In this document: positions 1-11,500 of the stretch, one piece after another
Position numbering within the stretch: the first letter of the stretch is position 1
How the letters are laid out: every line of letters starts with the position of its first letter
Origin: Hymenoscyphus infarciens
Taxonomy: Eukaryota > Ascomycota > Leotiomycetes > Helotiales > Helotiaceae
DNA length: 64,000 nt
Assembly: GCA_001414345.1 (NCBI GenBank)
Contig: LLCB01000240.1
Location: 1 to 64,000 of the forward strand
Reading direction: 5' to 3'
Notes under the pieces: model-generated
What the model was told of the DNA's origin: nothing
The model's database searches: none
The model's input: only the letters and a program-made list of their open reading frames with translations
Made by a program: the position numbers and the translations under genes

Positions 1-1105
1 TACGAGAAATAATTTTTAGAGTCACGTGTAATAGGCGATAAGATCGGACTTAAGCCTAATTAGGTTTAGGGGCCAAGACTTTTAGCGTGGGACCCCTTAG
101 CGAGGACTAGCACTTCGACCTAGGAATAGAGGTTACTTAGCACGAGAGGGGGCCTATATATGCCTCTCTCTGCTTATTAAGCTGGTTCCTCAATTCACTA
201 TAAACCCCTTAAGTGCAGAGAGGGTGTGATTTTGTTCTTGATTCTTCGCCCGAGCTGGAAAATCTTCATAAGTGGGAATGAAAGGGGTGTGAGCTGTTCG
301 AGGCTTCCTAGGTTGAAGAATTCTATGGAGAGCTAAACCTAAAATAGGAATGTAAATGATTTATTATTCCAAAAGCCGATGTGCTTAAAGCGGCAGAAAA
401 TGGCTTTCGTTGTCCTAGGTCGTGGGATAAAACAGAAGTTTGCTCGATAATCAAGAGAAAACTTATCTGAGAAGTTTAGAAGAATCACATATTTACCCTA
501 CAATATTTCTCAGCTTATAACAGAAAGTTATAACACAGAGAATACACACTGCCACTTTTACTGTGCCTTGTTAGGTGCGTGCACAACTCCCCAATCACTT
601 CTCTCTCCACCAACATCTACAATCATCCAAAGGCACACATATTTCACCACCACGGGCAAAATATGCGAGACACTCGAGATACTGTCCCAGAATGGCAATC
701 GAAGAAGCATATTGACGTGGCAACATGCTTACCTGAAGCTGCCGAACGCCGAGATCCCCTCATTCGGTGCCTTTGCAACCATCACGACGAGGCTGGAGGC
801 TCAAGTTACACTGAATTGTGAGGGCCTCATGCAGATTTACTCGCAGCTCCCCGCTCGTGGGGGTGAGGGCTGTCCTCTGCCTACTTGCTCTATTTGAATG
901 CGGTCAATATCTTTCCCTCAATTCAACCTGTGAGTCGAACTCGCATTGCTACAAGTGTGCCAAAGTCCACCAGTCACCGATATCATCCTTCATTTGTTCG
1001 CTCAGCGCTCCCAAAATTTTCTTACTCGTCTCCCAAGCCCTCAATCGAAGTGCCTCAAAATGGACCGCGCCTTTAGTGAACAGCCAAGCATTCGAGTACT
1101 TGTAA
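1..1105. other. Left-edge stretch without a supported gene
   Basis: Several short ORFs occur here (for example around 568-897 and 579-821 on the plus strand), but they overlap in different frames, have no recognisable domain and no convincing splice structure. I see no RNA gene and no repeat. The first 150 bases could be the flank of a gene outside the window. Confidence 0.5.
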
Positions 1106-1501
1106 ATGGCACGGCGTATATACTACCGCTTCTCTTCTGCACACTTCGCAAAGCATGCTATCCTCTCCTACCACGCAAAGAAAGACTGTCCAGTTCGTCT
1201 CGAGGGCAGCTTGGCAACTCTGCCAATCAGGCCTATGGCCCAAAAATTCATTATTGCTATCGGCTTTGGCACGACCCTATCCTCCATTGCATATGTATAC
1301 ACATCAGATGTAAGTTGAACTACATCCGCAACTTTTCTACCAAGAAAACCACTGACAACCCCAAAGCCTAACGAACAGAGATTTATCAAGTCATAGCCTC
1401 ACACGTGCCAGAGTACCAAGTTTGTACTGAAAGACGACTTAGAGGGGCAGCAAATGTGCGACCTGGGGCTAGAGGAGGCCGTGGGGGAGGGGCACATGTG
1501 A
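1106..1501 (+). CDS. Doubtful small spliced ORF, about 100 aa, one hydrophobic segment
   Basis: I do not recognise this protein. The first exon (1106-1309) encodes 68 residues ending in a hydrophobic stretch (FIIAIGFGTTLSSIAYVY) that could be a membrane segment. It ends at a good GTAAGT donor at 1310. Acceptors at 1396 (TCATAG) and 1411 (TGCCAG) are both in phase, and a CTGAC branch-like site lies between. The second exon then reads 29-34 mostly acidic residues to TGA at 1499-1501. In favour: the donor and the preserved phase. Against: no known family, short length, and a gene-poor neighbourhood. It could be a small mitochondrial or ER protein, or a chance ORF. Confidence 0.28.
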
Positions 1502-3215
1502 GGCCTTGATTTAATTGGGATGTATAATTTACTTGGAGTTTTTGGGTTTATATGGTTGGCATGGCCTATTTTGGGTGGCATCTGTATAGATTTAAGGAGT
1601 TTACGATTTGGAATTACGGTTGGGATCACAAAGGCCGGGGTGTTTGAGCTTTTACAAAATTGTTCAAGACCGAGTCGCTTCTTGATGTATGAAAGCTCTC
1701 CGATGTAGGGGTAAAGCACAAGGGTGATTTCAAGCGCGTGTAAATCCCTTTCTGCGAAAAAGGGGTTTAGCGAATTTCCGAAAAAGAGGGGGAACAAGGT
1801 GAAAATTACCTAATTTTCCAGCCTAAAAGGCTTTTACGGTCTCGTTTGAGTGTCTCCAACATCCGCCCCCCTCTTCTTCGGTTTGAAAAACCTCTATCTT
1901 CACTTGATTTGCTACTGAGCACCACCGAGATAGATTCCGAGCATATTTTTCAATTGCAGACCCAGGATTCACCTCTTTGCAGTACTTTCTTTGAACACAT
2001 TTCATTTTTGTTTGAAATCATGAAAGTCATTTAGAGCACCTGGGGGTGTAGGAAGTCAAAACTGACCAAGAGTAGAATACCATTGCTCTACTTCGCCAGT
2101 TGTTCACCTAAAGCTCAGAAAATCAATCTAATTCTCCTAAACAGCTTGAGTAATCAGAGTTATTTTCACTTTGTTCTCCTAAAAGTGTTCGGACAATTGT
2201 AATAGAGAAAGCACCCAAGGGCTTAGTCACGAATTCCTGCAGCCTCCAGTGGAGGTAGTAATGTATAAATGTGTAATTGACACCAAAATAGAAATTGATA
2301 TGCAATACTATAACAGAAATCCAACACGCTCTATCCAACTAAACAACTAGGTAAAGCAAGAAAAGAAAACGAAAGAAATTGTATCAAGAGCCAAGACAAA
2401 ACTAAGAGAGTCAATACAGCCCCGACCTCCAAGAAAAGAAAACAGGAACCAAATGTTCAAGCCAGACTACTCAGCGATCAGGTGAAAAAAAAGTTGCCAA
2501 CTTGGTCGCGTTGTAGTAGAGTGGTGGGGAGAGGGGTGGAGGAGAGTCGAAAGTGTAAGTGCAAGTGACGAACACTCGAAAGCTTGCTTTGGCACTTTTG
2601 GCACTCTAATCAGTGAGCCAAGCCAGTTCGAGTCTGAAGTTTTAGTTGAAAACTGCATTCTTGAAAAACTCGACGAAGTCAATCAAGCAAACATTTCTGC
2701 CGCTTTCTTTTCTCTCCTCTGGCATCGAGTTGTGAAGAAATAAAAGTTATTGATATACGCAATCTCCAAAGGTCAAGATTCTTGCGTTGGAGGATAGGGG
2801 ATTGCCCAAACTCTCAATCCTATCAACTGTTAAAGAACAAGAGATCCTTTCTATTTGTTACAATAGGGAGTACGGAGTATAGAAATTAGGGGTGGGGCCG
2901 ATAATCGGTCCGCAAGGTCGGCGGGTTTAAGGAGAGCTCCCCGAGAGATGCCTCTTCAACAATTTCTCCTCTCCATCTCAACAACATCGACATCTCATCC
3001 ATCTCCAGCATCAGGAGCTCGCACTGATCAATTGATCTTTGGCAGTTCGCCTGTCGAACGGCCAAAAAGTCGCATTCTCCGTATCGAAAGCAAGCTGGAT
3101 CAAGCTGTGCGATAATTGAAGGTATTCCGGTCAGGTACTGATAGCACAACCCTTGCGATATTGATAGGCCTCTACCCGACCCAACGCAACGGCGGCGAGG
3201 CGGCGAGCCATAGCA
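1502..3215. other. Intergenic stretch upstream of the aminotransferase
   Basis: Only short, frame-shadow ORFs are seen on either strand (for example minus strand 1399-1797, 2886-3239), with low-complexity Gly/Arg translations near 3180-3240. The last few hundred bases should hold the promoter of the aminotransferase gene that starts at 3216. No RNA gene or repeat was recognised. Confidence 0.45.
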
Positions 3216-5232
3216 ATGGCCTCCTCCACCCCCCTCCATGCGTCCCGGTCATTATCCTTATCACGATCCGCGCGGGCGAAACTTTCTAAAATCCCTCCCG
3301 CCCGAAATCTTGCTTTTTCTCAGCCATGGCCAGCAATTAATAAATCTTCAGGTATGTGCGATTTTCTTCCCCTTTCTTTTTTCCCTCTGGATTCAATTGA
3401 AAAGGTTCTCCTGGGTAAAGCGCGAGGACGCTGCACCGTTATCGGCCAGATACGGTTCTGTCTGTACGGACCTTGGTGGGGTCATGCGCGATGCAAAGTG
3501 TCGCTACGAGTACTGCCATTTTCTTCACTTCAAAATCTACCCCTCCCTCATCATGGCCACATTTGGGTCTCTCTTCTAATTCTACAACACAGGTAGCCCT
3601 TCCCAGTCATCTCTCTCTCGACAACCAAATACCCCCGGGCCCTACCTACATACATCACATCGAACCATGTCGTCCACCGCTGGTCTTCGCAGCCTGAATA
3701 TCAACAACATCAACCCCCACCTCAAGGAGGCAAAATATGCTGTGAGAGGAGAACTCGCTGTTCGATCCGAGGAGTACAGAGACAAGCTGGCGAAGGGCGA
3801 TGGCGATCTTCCCTTCGACCAGGTCATTTCTGCCAACATTGGAAACCCACAACAGCTCGACCAGAAGCCAATCACATTTTTCAGACAAGTCTTGAGCTTG
3901 TTGGAATACCCACCGCTACTGGAGAAGGAGGATGTTCTGTTGAACCAACTTGGATACAAGAGCGACGTTATTGCTCGCGCGAAATGGCTTTTGAAGACGG
4001 TTGGTTCTGTCGGTGCCTACAGTGCCAGTGCTGGTGCAACTGGAATTAAGGATAGTGTTGCACGCTTTATCGAAGGTATGCTCGAATCTCTGAGGGCACA
4101 GTGAATTTTGCTGACCCCTTTCCCTTCATAGAACGAGATGGTTTCCCGGCCGAGGCTAAAGACATCTATCTCTCTGGAGGAGCTTCATCAGGAGTCAATA
4201 CCCTGCTACACGTCATTTGCGCCCAACCTCACACTGGCGTTCTTGTCCCAATTCCACAATATCCCCTTTACACCGCCTCCCTCTCCGTACTAGATGCACG
4301 CTGCGTTCCATACTACCTCGACGAAGCGAAGAACTGGGGTACAGATCTTGAGGCTATCAAGGGAGCATACGAAAAGGCAATTGGAGAAGGTACTGATGTT
4401 CGGGCTATTGTCATAATCAACCCTGGAAATCCTACTGGCGCAAGTCTGTCGGAAGATGATATTAAGGCAGTCATTGATTTTGCTGCTGAGAAGAAACTTG
4501 TTGTCATGGCCGACGAAGTTTACCAGACCAACGTATTTGTTGGAAAATTCCACAGTTTCAAGAGCGTCTTGCGAACCTTGCAGAAGGCTGATGCTGAGAA
4601 ATACAAGTATGTTGAGCTTGCTTCTCTACACAGTATTTCCAAGGGTATGGTTGGAGAGTGTGGACACCGCGGAGGATATTTTGAGCTCTGTGGTTTCGAC
4701 CCCGAGGTCCAGGAGCAAATCTACAAATTCGTTTCCATTAGTTTATGCGCCCCAGTCATTGGGCAATGCCTGGTAGAATTGATGGTCAACCCACCAAAGT
4801 CCGGGGAGCCAAGTTACGAACTCTACAAGCAAGAATATGATGGTATCTTTGCTGGCTTACAAAAGAGAGCAACTGCTTTGTATGATGCTTTCCAGAAGAT
4901 GGAAGGCGTCGAATGCGGAAAACCACAGGTAAGGGCATCTTTTCAAAAGATCTACATAACTATACTGATTGTTACAGGGCTCCATGTACCTCTTCCCAAC
5001 CATCAATCTCCCAGACAAAGCAATCGAAGCTGCAAAGAAGGAGGGTCGCTCTCCCGATGAGTTTTATGCCTTCCGTCTACTTGACGCAACAGGAGTTTGT
5101 GTTGTCGCTGGTGCAGGGTTTGGTCAGAAGGAGAACACTCTTCACTTCAGAACCACCTTCTTAGCACCAGGCACCGAGTGGGTTGGTCGAATCACCAAAT
5201 TCCACGAGGAGTTCATGAACGAATTCAGATGA
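3216..5232 (+). CDS. ALT1: Alanine aminotransferase (glutamate-pyruvate transaminase), four exons
   Basis: This is a PLP-dependent class I aminotransferase converting alanine and 2-oxoglutarate to pyruvate and glutamate. Exons: 3216-3351, 3593-4075, 4132-4928, 4978-5232, giving about 556 residues. Family landmarks seen are LYLSGGAS-type and NPGNPTGASLS substrate/cofactor segments, ADEVYQ with the PLP-contacting Asp/Tyr, and SISKG with the Schiff-base lysine; the C-terminal HFRTTFLAPG is also typical. The first exon adds a leader rich in Arg/Ser and free of acidic residues, typical of mitochondrial import. Exon 1 joins exon 2 in phase 1, and the 74 nt before the internal ATG at 3667 read through without a stop. 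A second start at 3667 would give a 486-residue cytosolic form, which is the usual core length. The family call is secure; the first exon rests on splice signals and frame. Confidence 0.93.
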
Positions 5233-7709
5233 AGGAATGTTATGTGGGGAAATCATTTGGGGTGGTGATGAGATTAAGAGCAACGGTTATTTAACCTTGC
5301 AAAGCGGCTAGAAATGCATGCCGGGAAATTCCCCTCTTGGAAATCGTCGAATTTCGAAACTTGCGCAATGGATTAGGTATATAGGTATATATGACATGGT
5401 TTCACATTACATCACATTCCATTCATTAGTCTACATTATTACTAACAATTCGACTGTATGTTCATTTTGGTTGGCAGGAGTTCAACGGCTGCACCGACAG
5501 GATTCCACATGTGTGACCCGACTAGATAGAAGGTTTCTAAGGGCCCCCGGGGCAACAGGTACATTGTATGCGCACGGCTGTTTTAGTATGGCAAATGTCT
5601 GTGCACTGCCCAGGGGGGCACTAGTGGGGTAGAGTATGTATTATACCCTGACCTTTCTGCATTAATAAAAATCCTCCACTTACTTCACGACAACACAACT
5701 CCTGGCCGACATATCCATGTCACGAGAACTTGCAACAGCACGACAGGACAACAGCTACGTACAGCTAATTCCGACCGCATCAGAGGGATAATACGGGATT
5801 ACGAGTACAGTGGACAGATTCAATGGCCCAGCTAAAGTCTACAGGGCTCAGATTTAGCTGGCCTTTCTCTTCACACCCAACTTCAATCTCAGCCTTGGGC
5901 CAATCCTCCCGATTCTAGATTTCTTCGAGATCTAGAAACTCAAGCTCAAACGGCCGGCTGTTCGGAAGTCTTGCTTCGCCACGGCCACTTCTGTGTTGCA
6001 CCGGGCAAGAGATGGTTCGTGGCAGACGCTGGATGGCAGGGTGCTCCAGGTAATCTCGCTGGCTTGCCTGCAGCGAGTCCCCTACCTAAGCACAACATAT
6101 ATCGGACTGACCCTGGAGTTCAGTGGAGTATTAATTTTTACCGACGATTCCGCCGGAGGATTTTCTACGATTCCCGACTTTTTGCACTGCATCGGATCAA
6201 TTGAGTTTGCAGTCTGATATGCGAGTGGTCGATCAATAACGGGACGTCAACGACTCTCTTGGGATCGCCAATCTGTACTATCTGCGAACGAATTTTCTAC
6301 CGTGGGGTAACCCGGGTGGTAATGTTAGCTGTTAGATAAGGTCCATTGCAGCCATTGACGGAAGTTTCAAAGAGTCAAGAGTCGGAAGACGCCCTGAGCG
6401 TATTCTATCCGAAGCACCAGCAAGATCCTAGGATTTTGTCGGTACTTGGTGGGGAATTCTACGATCCTCTCGATGACAAGCCATCTTTGCGTGTCCTCCG
6501 GATCGCCAACTCGCTATTTTGGGGATGCAACCACTTTCTCCCGTCCGTCGTCTCTTTTATCAAGACTTGTGTGAAATGTCAAGGCACAACGGCTCCCCGC
6601 TCATGGCTCATGGCACATGCGCCTTGGAGTCCAAGGTCTCTCCTTGAACTGTTTACCCATGCGTCACGCGGAATTCACGCGGTTCGGCCGGTGTGCCAAA
6701 TCATGTTCCGTTGTTCCTGCCTACTCGTACTGTAGGTACTTGTAGGCCGAGGTTAGCTCAATTGGAGATGAGACAGAGTATATGCTTTTGCATCTCGAAT
6801 AGCTCGCCTTTCAGTACACTTTATCGAAAATATTAAGTATATAAGCTGTCGGGATTTAACAGAAGAGACACACATTTACCAACTACATTTCTATAATGTG
6901 TGATGTGCTGTTTCTAGGTGGGGTTGAAATAGAATTAGTTATAAGCACCAACCACAATCCGTCTCATCTCCACCTAAACTAACCTCGCTCGCAGCGAGAA
7001 CAGCCTAGCCAGCATTAGCTTTACCGGCGGGAAAGAGGGCAAGCTTATTTCCCGGGAAAAAAATGCTTTGCGTTTCGGAAACTGGGAATTTTGAATTTTA
7101 TGCAATGGACATCCGCGTGTCGCGTCTAGGAGGGGTGACGAGAGATTTTGATACTCACCTATCCAAAGGAACTACCACCAACACTTTGATATATCGCATT
7201 GACTTTTCTGCACCAGCTTTGGACGAGAAATTGACGAACCACACCAAGTCTTTCCCGCCACACATGTGTGTGGTGACGTCGTGGTTCTTCAGGAGGAGAT
7301 TAATCAACTCTGATGCGAGGGGGTGGAATAAGGAAGCACAACCTATTCCCGCCCTGAGCGAGTCCTTTTCTGACAACTCAGAAAAGCGTCCGTCAATTCC
7401 CGCCTTTATGTCGGTATCGTCAAAACTTATTGTTTTTTTCTTCTTTTTTTTCTCTTCCGATGGCAGATCCGCTGCTGCATGTAAGCTCTCCAAGAATGGT
7501 ATACCCCGCCAGTGGCGGTCATATTCCCAGGTTGACAGGATCGCAAATCCAACCGCTTGCAAATGAACGGCAGTCGTTCAAGGTTGTTGGGATATGTCAA
7601 GTGGAGCGCTTTGCCCCGACAAGCATACCCTCTTTCCAAAACAAAAGTGCGGCCTGCAGGGCTTATCGATATATAAAGCTTCGGTGGAAGCCATGATTTC
7701 CAACGTTTA
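5233..7709. other. 2.5-kb intergenic region, no supported gene
   Basis: ORFs of 60-170 codons occur (for example 5971-6217, 6346-6735, 7063-7566), but some begin at non-ATG codons, none has a family signature, and they conflict in frame. A pyrimidine-rich run at about 7430-7452 and the final few hundred bases probably belong to the upstream region of the photoreceptor gene at 7710. Confidence 0.5.
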
Positions 7710-10021
7710 ATGGATCCCTACTCTGCTCAGAGCAGCCCTACCATACGGAGTCCTATAACCTTGGGCACACCAAATCTATCACTTCTCCCCATCCAGCGTG
7801 TTTCCAATTTCCGTATGAGTCTTGAAGGAGAGATGGAGTCGCCTGATAGCTCGGATTCCTCGCAGACTGCGCCGGTGGAAGGTGCTCCTGCGGATATCGA
7901 TGAGTTCGATTTGCAACCACCCACTTCAAACGCGAGGCATGTGAAAATTGAGGATGTGATGGTAAGTCTCCATTGATCTAGGCTTACTGGAAGCTACAGT
8001 CCATGCTAACTTGCCCAGGCAAGACTTGTTTCTGCTGAACATCTGAGCTTCATTTTAGGCGATCAATTTCTCTTCCAACGATTCTCAACCTTCCTTAATC
8101 GCTTCCACCCACACATGGTTCCGACCTTAATTCGATATTTGGAGATGAGGAAGGCTATAAAGGCAATCGAATTCGCAAATGCTGTGGCGAGGAAAATACG
8201 CTGGCCTTCGCATACCGATTACTGCAAATTCAGCCGCGTCCAAGCTGGAGTGGTTGATGTGCGATTTGAGGATTATGCTGCGAGGGAGCTTTTACTTTTG
8301 TGCTCTGAGGCGCTTCCTGCGTTTGTGACACATGCTCTTCTCGACGTCGTTACGGATTGTGTTGCGAAGGATATTACGGGACAGGCGATTCCGGTGGTTC
8401 GGGACTTGGTGGGAAATTTGGCTGAGGTTTTCTGTTTGACGGATCCTTCAATACACGATAACCCGATTATATACGCTTCTGAAGGTCAGTCGTTTTTTTT
8501 ATGTAGCTGTTGTCAAGAAATATTTCGACTCTGGGTTATCTCCGTTTTTATGGGGGTGGTGGGATGATCATTGCGAAAATCCTCGATGGTCTCCCGCAAT
8601 GTCTCACTCCACCGTCTTCTATTGAAATCCTAACAGCTTGACAGAATTTCATAGAACTACGCAATACGGAACTTCATACGCCATCGATCGGAATTGTCGC
8701 TTTTTACAAGGGCCAGCATCCGACAAGAATACTTTGTTACGAATATCTCGGGCTATCTCTCTCGGGCGAGAATGTAACGAGGTTCTTCTGAATTAGTATG
8801 TGCCTGTATGCATTGCTTTGCTGTCCCTAACAACTTTCAGTCGCAGAGACGGAACCCCATTCATCAACTTACTTATGTGCGCGCCGCTTTATGATGACCG
8901 AGGAAAAATACGATATTTCATTGGCGCCCAAATCGATGTCACCGGTTTAATCGAACATGGAATGGGAATTGAATCCTTTAGAGCTCTTCTACAAAAAGAT
9001 CAAGAGAAACAGGACCCAGAAGATAGCGATCTCAGAGCACAAACTCCAAGACATGAGGATACCAGGCATTCCAAAAATGTCAAGGAGACGCTTGATAAAC
9101 TACAGGAGCTGAGCATGATGTTCAGTCAAGACGAGTCGGATGTGGTGAAGAATCACAGTCGCTGTGATGACTCGACAGATGCTGGTTCTATCCGATCAGT
9201 GGTCCCGACAAGTGTGAAAAATCGCGGACAGGCGAGACGGATAATAGGGGCTGAGGAGCTGCCTGGTGATGGCTTGAATCTGTCGCAGTTGAATTTTAAT
9301 AATAATCCTAATGCGGGGCACACCCTCCCAGGAGCTTACCAGCATGTAAGTTCTTCAATTTGCTTCAATTATCTTTTACCATGCTAACAATGGGATTTAG
9401 TACATGCTAGTTCGGCCGGACCCCTCCCTCCAAATAATCTTCGTCTCCCCCACGCTTCGCTTACCCGGCCTCCTTCGCACCCACCTCTTCTCCAAACTTG
9501 GCGGTCCCACGCAAACCATCTCCGCCCTCCAAGATGCATTCCGCGACGGCGCATCCGTAACCGCAAAGGTCCTCTGGCTTCCCAAAAGCGAAGCGCGCGG
9601 CCGCGGAGCAGCTGAAATCAAACCCCGCTGGATCCGGTGTACCCCCCTCCTAGGCTCAGACGACCGCGTAGGTGTCTGGATGATAATCCTCGTTCCGCTC
9701 GAGAACCAAGTGAAACCCTTTGGACGGGGCGAACACATCAGTCATATGGTCGATGAGGTGGAGGTGGAGAGGAGGAGACTTGATAGTATGAGTATTGCGG
9801 GGTCGAGAGCGCCTAGTTTGAGACAGCATAGGGAAACGAGAGTCCCTGGGAGTAGGAGTGGGAGTAAGGCGCCGAGTTTGAGGAGGAAGATGGCGGGAAG
9901 CGAGCCGCCAGATATTGGGTTACCAAGGACTCCGAGGAAGCCGAAGGGGAGGGCGGATGATGGAACGCAGCTTTATGCCGAGTACTTGAGGAGTTCGTCA
10001 CCTGCTGGGTCGGCTCTTTAA
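7710..10021 (+). CDS. RGS-LOV photoreceptor (fungal LOV4-type, light-regulated G-protein signalling protein)
   Basis: Five exons (7710-7961, 8019-8484, 8645-8795, 8841-9345, 9401-10021) give 664 residues. After a Ser/Pro-rich N-terminus comes an RGS-like helical region (about residues 85-215), then a LOV domain starting near FCLTDPSIHDNP (about 219). The flavin-binding core reads DRNCRFLQG, with the photo-adduct cysteine at about residue 257, and LOV beta strands RRDGTPFINLL and YFIGAQIDVTG. A variable linker follows, then a conserved C-terminal domain (from exon 5) and a tail rich in Arg/Lys and Ser. The order RGS-LOV-linker-C-terminal domain is that of the Botrytis BcLOV4 family, which binds anionic membrane lipids on blue-light exposure. 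The usual Gly of the GRNCRFLQ motif is Asp here. Introns 2 and 3 interrupt the LOV domain; the donor of intron 2 is GTCAGT. The gene looks intact. Confidence 0.9.
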
Positions 10022-10821
10022 GTGATGCGGAACGAAGTTACGATGAACTTAGGTGTTGCTGCTTCTTCTTCTTTTCTGTGCTGCTTTGGCACTTCTCTTG
10101 CTTCTAGATATACCCATTCTTCGCGGATTTTCCTTTGTAACAAACAGTTATGTATTGTATTGGTTTAGGCTTATATATGGTCATTAAAACATAATGTCTT
10201 TCAAAAGTATAAATTAGGTTTGATGGTTTGCAGCGAAATAAGGGATTTCATGATTGACAATCACTTCCTCTTGACCTTTTTTGGAGCTTCCTCTGCTAAC
10301 ACTTTGGAGAGTCTATGGTTATGTAAGATTCGCGCAATGGAATTTGGAAGCTTGAGTTAGGCGAGGGACTCGAGGTCGCTCCTTCCCTCTTACCTTCGTG
10401 ACACCAAAACGAGAGGGAAGGCACGACCCAGTCCACATCTACCCTGAATCTTTCCCAACGCGCCTTAAGCACTCCTGTCCAACTCTGAACTCCCAGGGTT
10501 GGTGTCGAACAAAGTTCAACCCCCACCTCCTTCGCCCTTCTACACGAAAACTTCCCGCGGGGGAATTGTCTCCTCGACCCAAGCTGCTGTGTTACTTCCA
10601 AGCCCAATTTCTGCTGTCCTGCGATAACAACCACAAATCACATCCCAGAAGCTTTTCTTCTGCGTGGTACAAGTAACGCAACACGGGAAAGCCACGACTG
10701 GAGTGGTACGGGGGGATAAGTACCTACCTCCACCTACCCTGCCCGACCTCTTGCATTGAACTCTCTCCACTTAACATACTATTATCTGGAAGAGGGCAGG
10801 TAAAGCACTCCACTCGACAAG
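10022..10821. other. Intergenic region between the RGS-LOV gene and an oxidase relic
   Basis: No credible gene is seen. Overlapping ORFs near 10296-10770 on both strands lack family features. The first 150 bases are T-rich and would contain the 3' end of the RGS-LOV transcript. Confidence 0.45.
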
Positions 10822-11207
10822 ATGGGGTCAATCAACCACCAAAGCGTGGATCGATTGAGAGCAAGCTTGTCGAAGGGGGCTGCGGTCGTGACTGCCGAGT
10901 CTGAAGACTATCAGCAAAGCATTGAAGACTGAGACTCATCGGCTGAAGAAGATGGAGGGGGCAATACTTGATGGGTTACACCTCGTCGTCGGTTGGGGAA
11001 TATGCTAATCATGATGGTATGTTATATCTTATTTCTTGAGGATACTGGGACTTCGCCAATGTTTTATTCTTATTTATAGAATGTGGGAGTGGCGTGGAGA
11101 TGGTTTATGGGGTTACTTTTTCGAGGTTGAGGGAACTTGAGGAGAGGGTTGGTCCGGGGAGTTTCTTTGGGAACGGGAGGAATAGTATTATTCAGAAGCC
11201 TAGATGA
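10822..11207 (+). pseudogene. Relic of a berberine-bridge-type FAD-linked oxidase: N- and C-termini only
   Basis: From the ATG at 10822, 36 codons resemble the start of FAD-linked (PCMH/BBE-type) oxidoreductases: VDRLRASLSKGAAVV followed by an Asp/Glu-Tyr segment. The frame then hits a stop, and within about 50 bases sequence resembling the extreme C-terminus of the same family begins in another frame: SSSVGEYANHD, an intron with good signals (11017-11079), and then VYGVTFSRLRELEERVGPGS up to TGA at 11205-11207. The FAD-binding body, normally about 400 residues, is missing. The simplest reading is an internal deletion of a formerly intact gene; the family assignment of both ends is from memory of typical motifs. 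Confidence 0.6.
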
Positions 11208-11500
11208 GAAGTTCTCGGGGAGGGTTGGTTGAGATGTGGTTGGATTTGTCGGTGTGAAGTGATGAAAGTTGAAGGGAAATAGGGGCTATTTAGCTTTAAC
11301 TTCGGAACCATCACTGTGTTGTTTCCAGCTCCTCGACGCGATTGACTTCTTTTATGCGTTGTTATTGGGCAGGTTAGTTGGTGGGTTCTGACTGACGTCG
11401 AAAGGAAAAGGTCGACAAGAGATGCTTGTCAAACGGAGCTCTCAACTGTACTTTTTTGAATTCAAGAAAGTTGATTGGAAACTAGCTTTCAGTTATTCTG
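11208..11500. other. Transition into AT-rich block
   Basis: Composition falls from balanced to AT-rich across this stretch. No gene, RNA or repeat was recognised. Confidence 0.4.

Noticed and set aside
6346..6735. 129-codon plus-strand ORF as a gene
   Set aside because: It opens at a TTG codon, has no known motif and no homologous pattern I can name.
6740..6815. tRNA-like phrase TTAGCTCAATTGGAGA
   Set aside because: It resembles a D arm, but no matching acceptor stem and no TTC-type T arm follow within tRNA distance.
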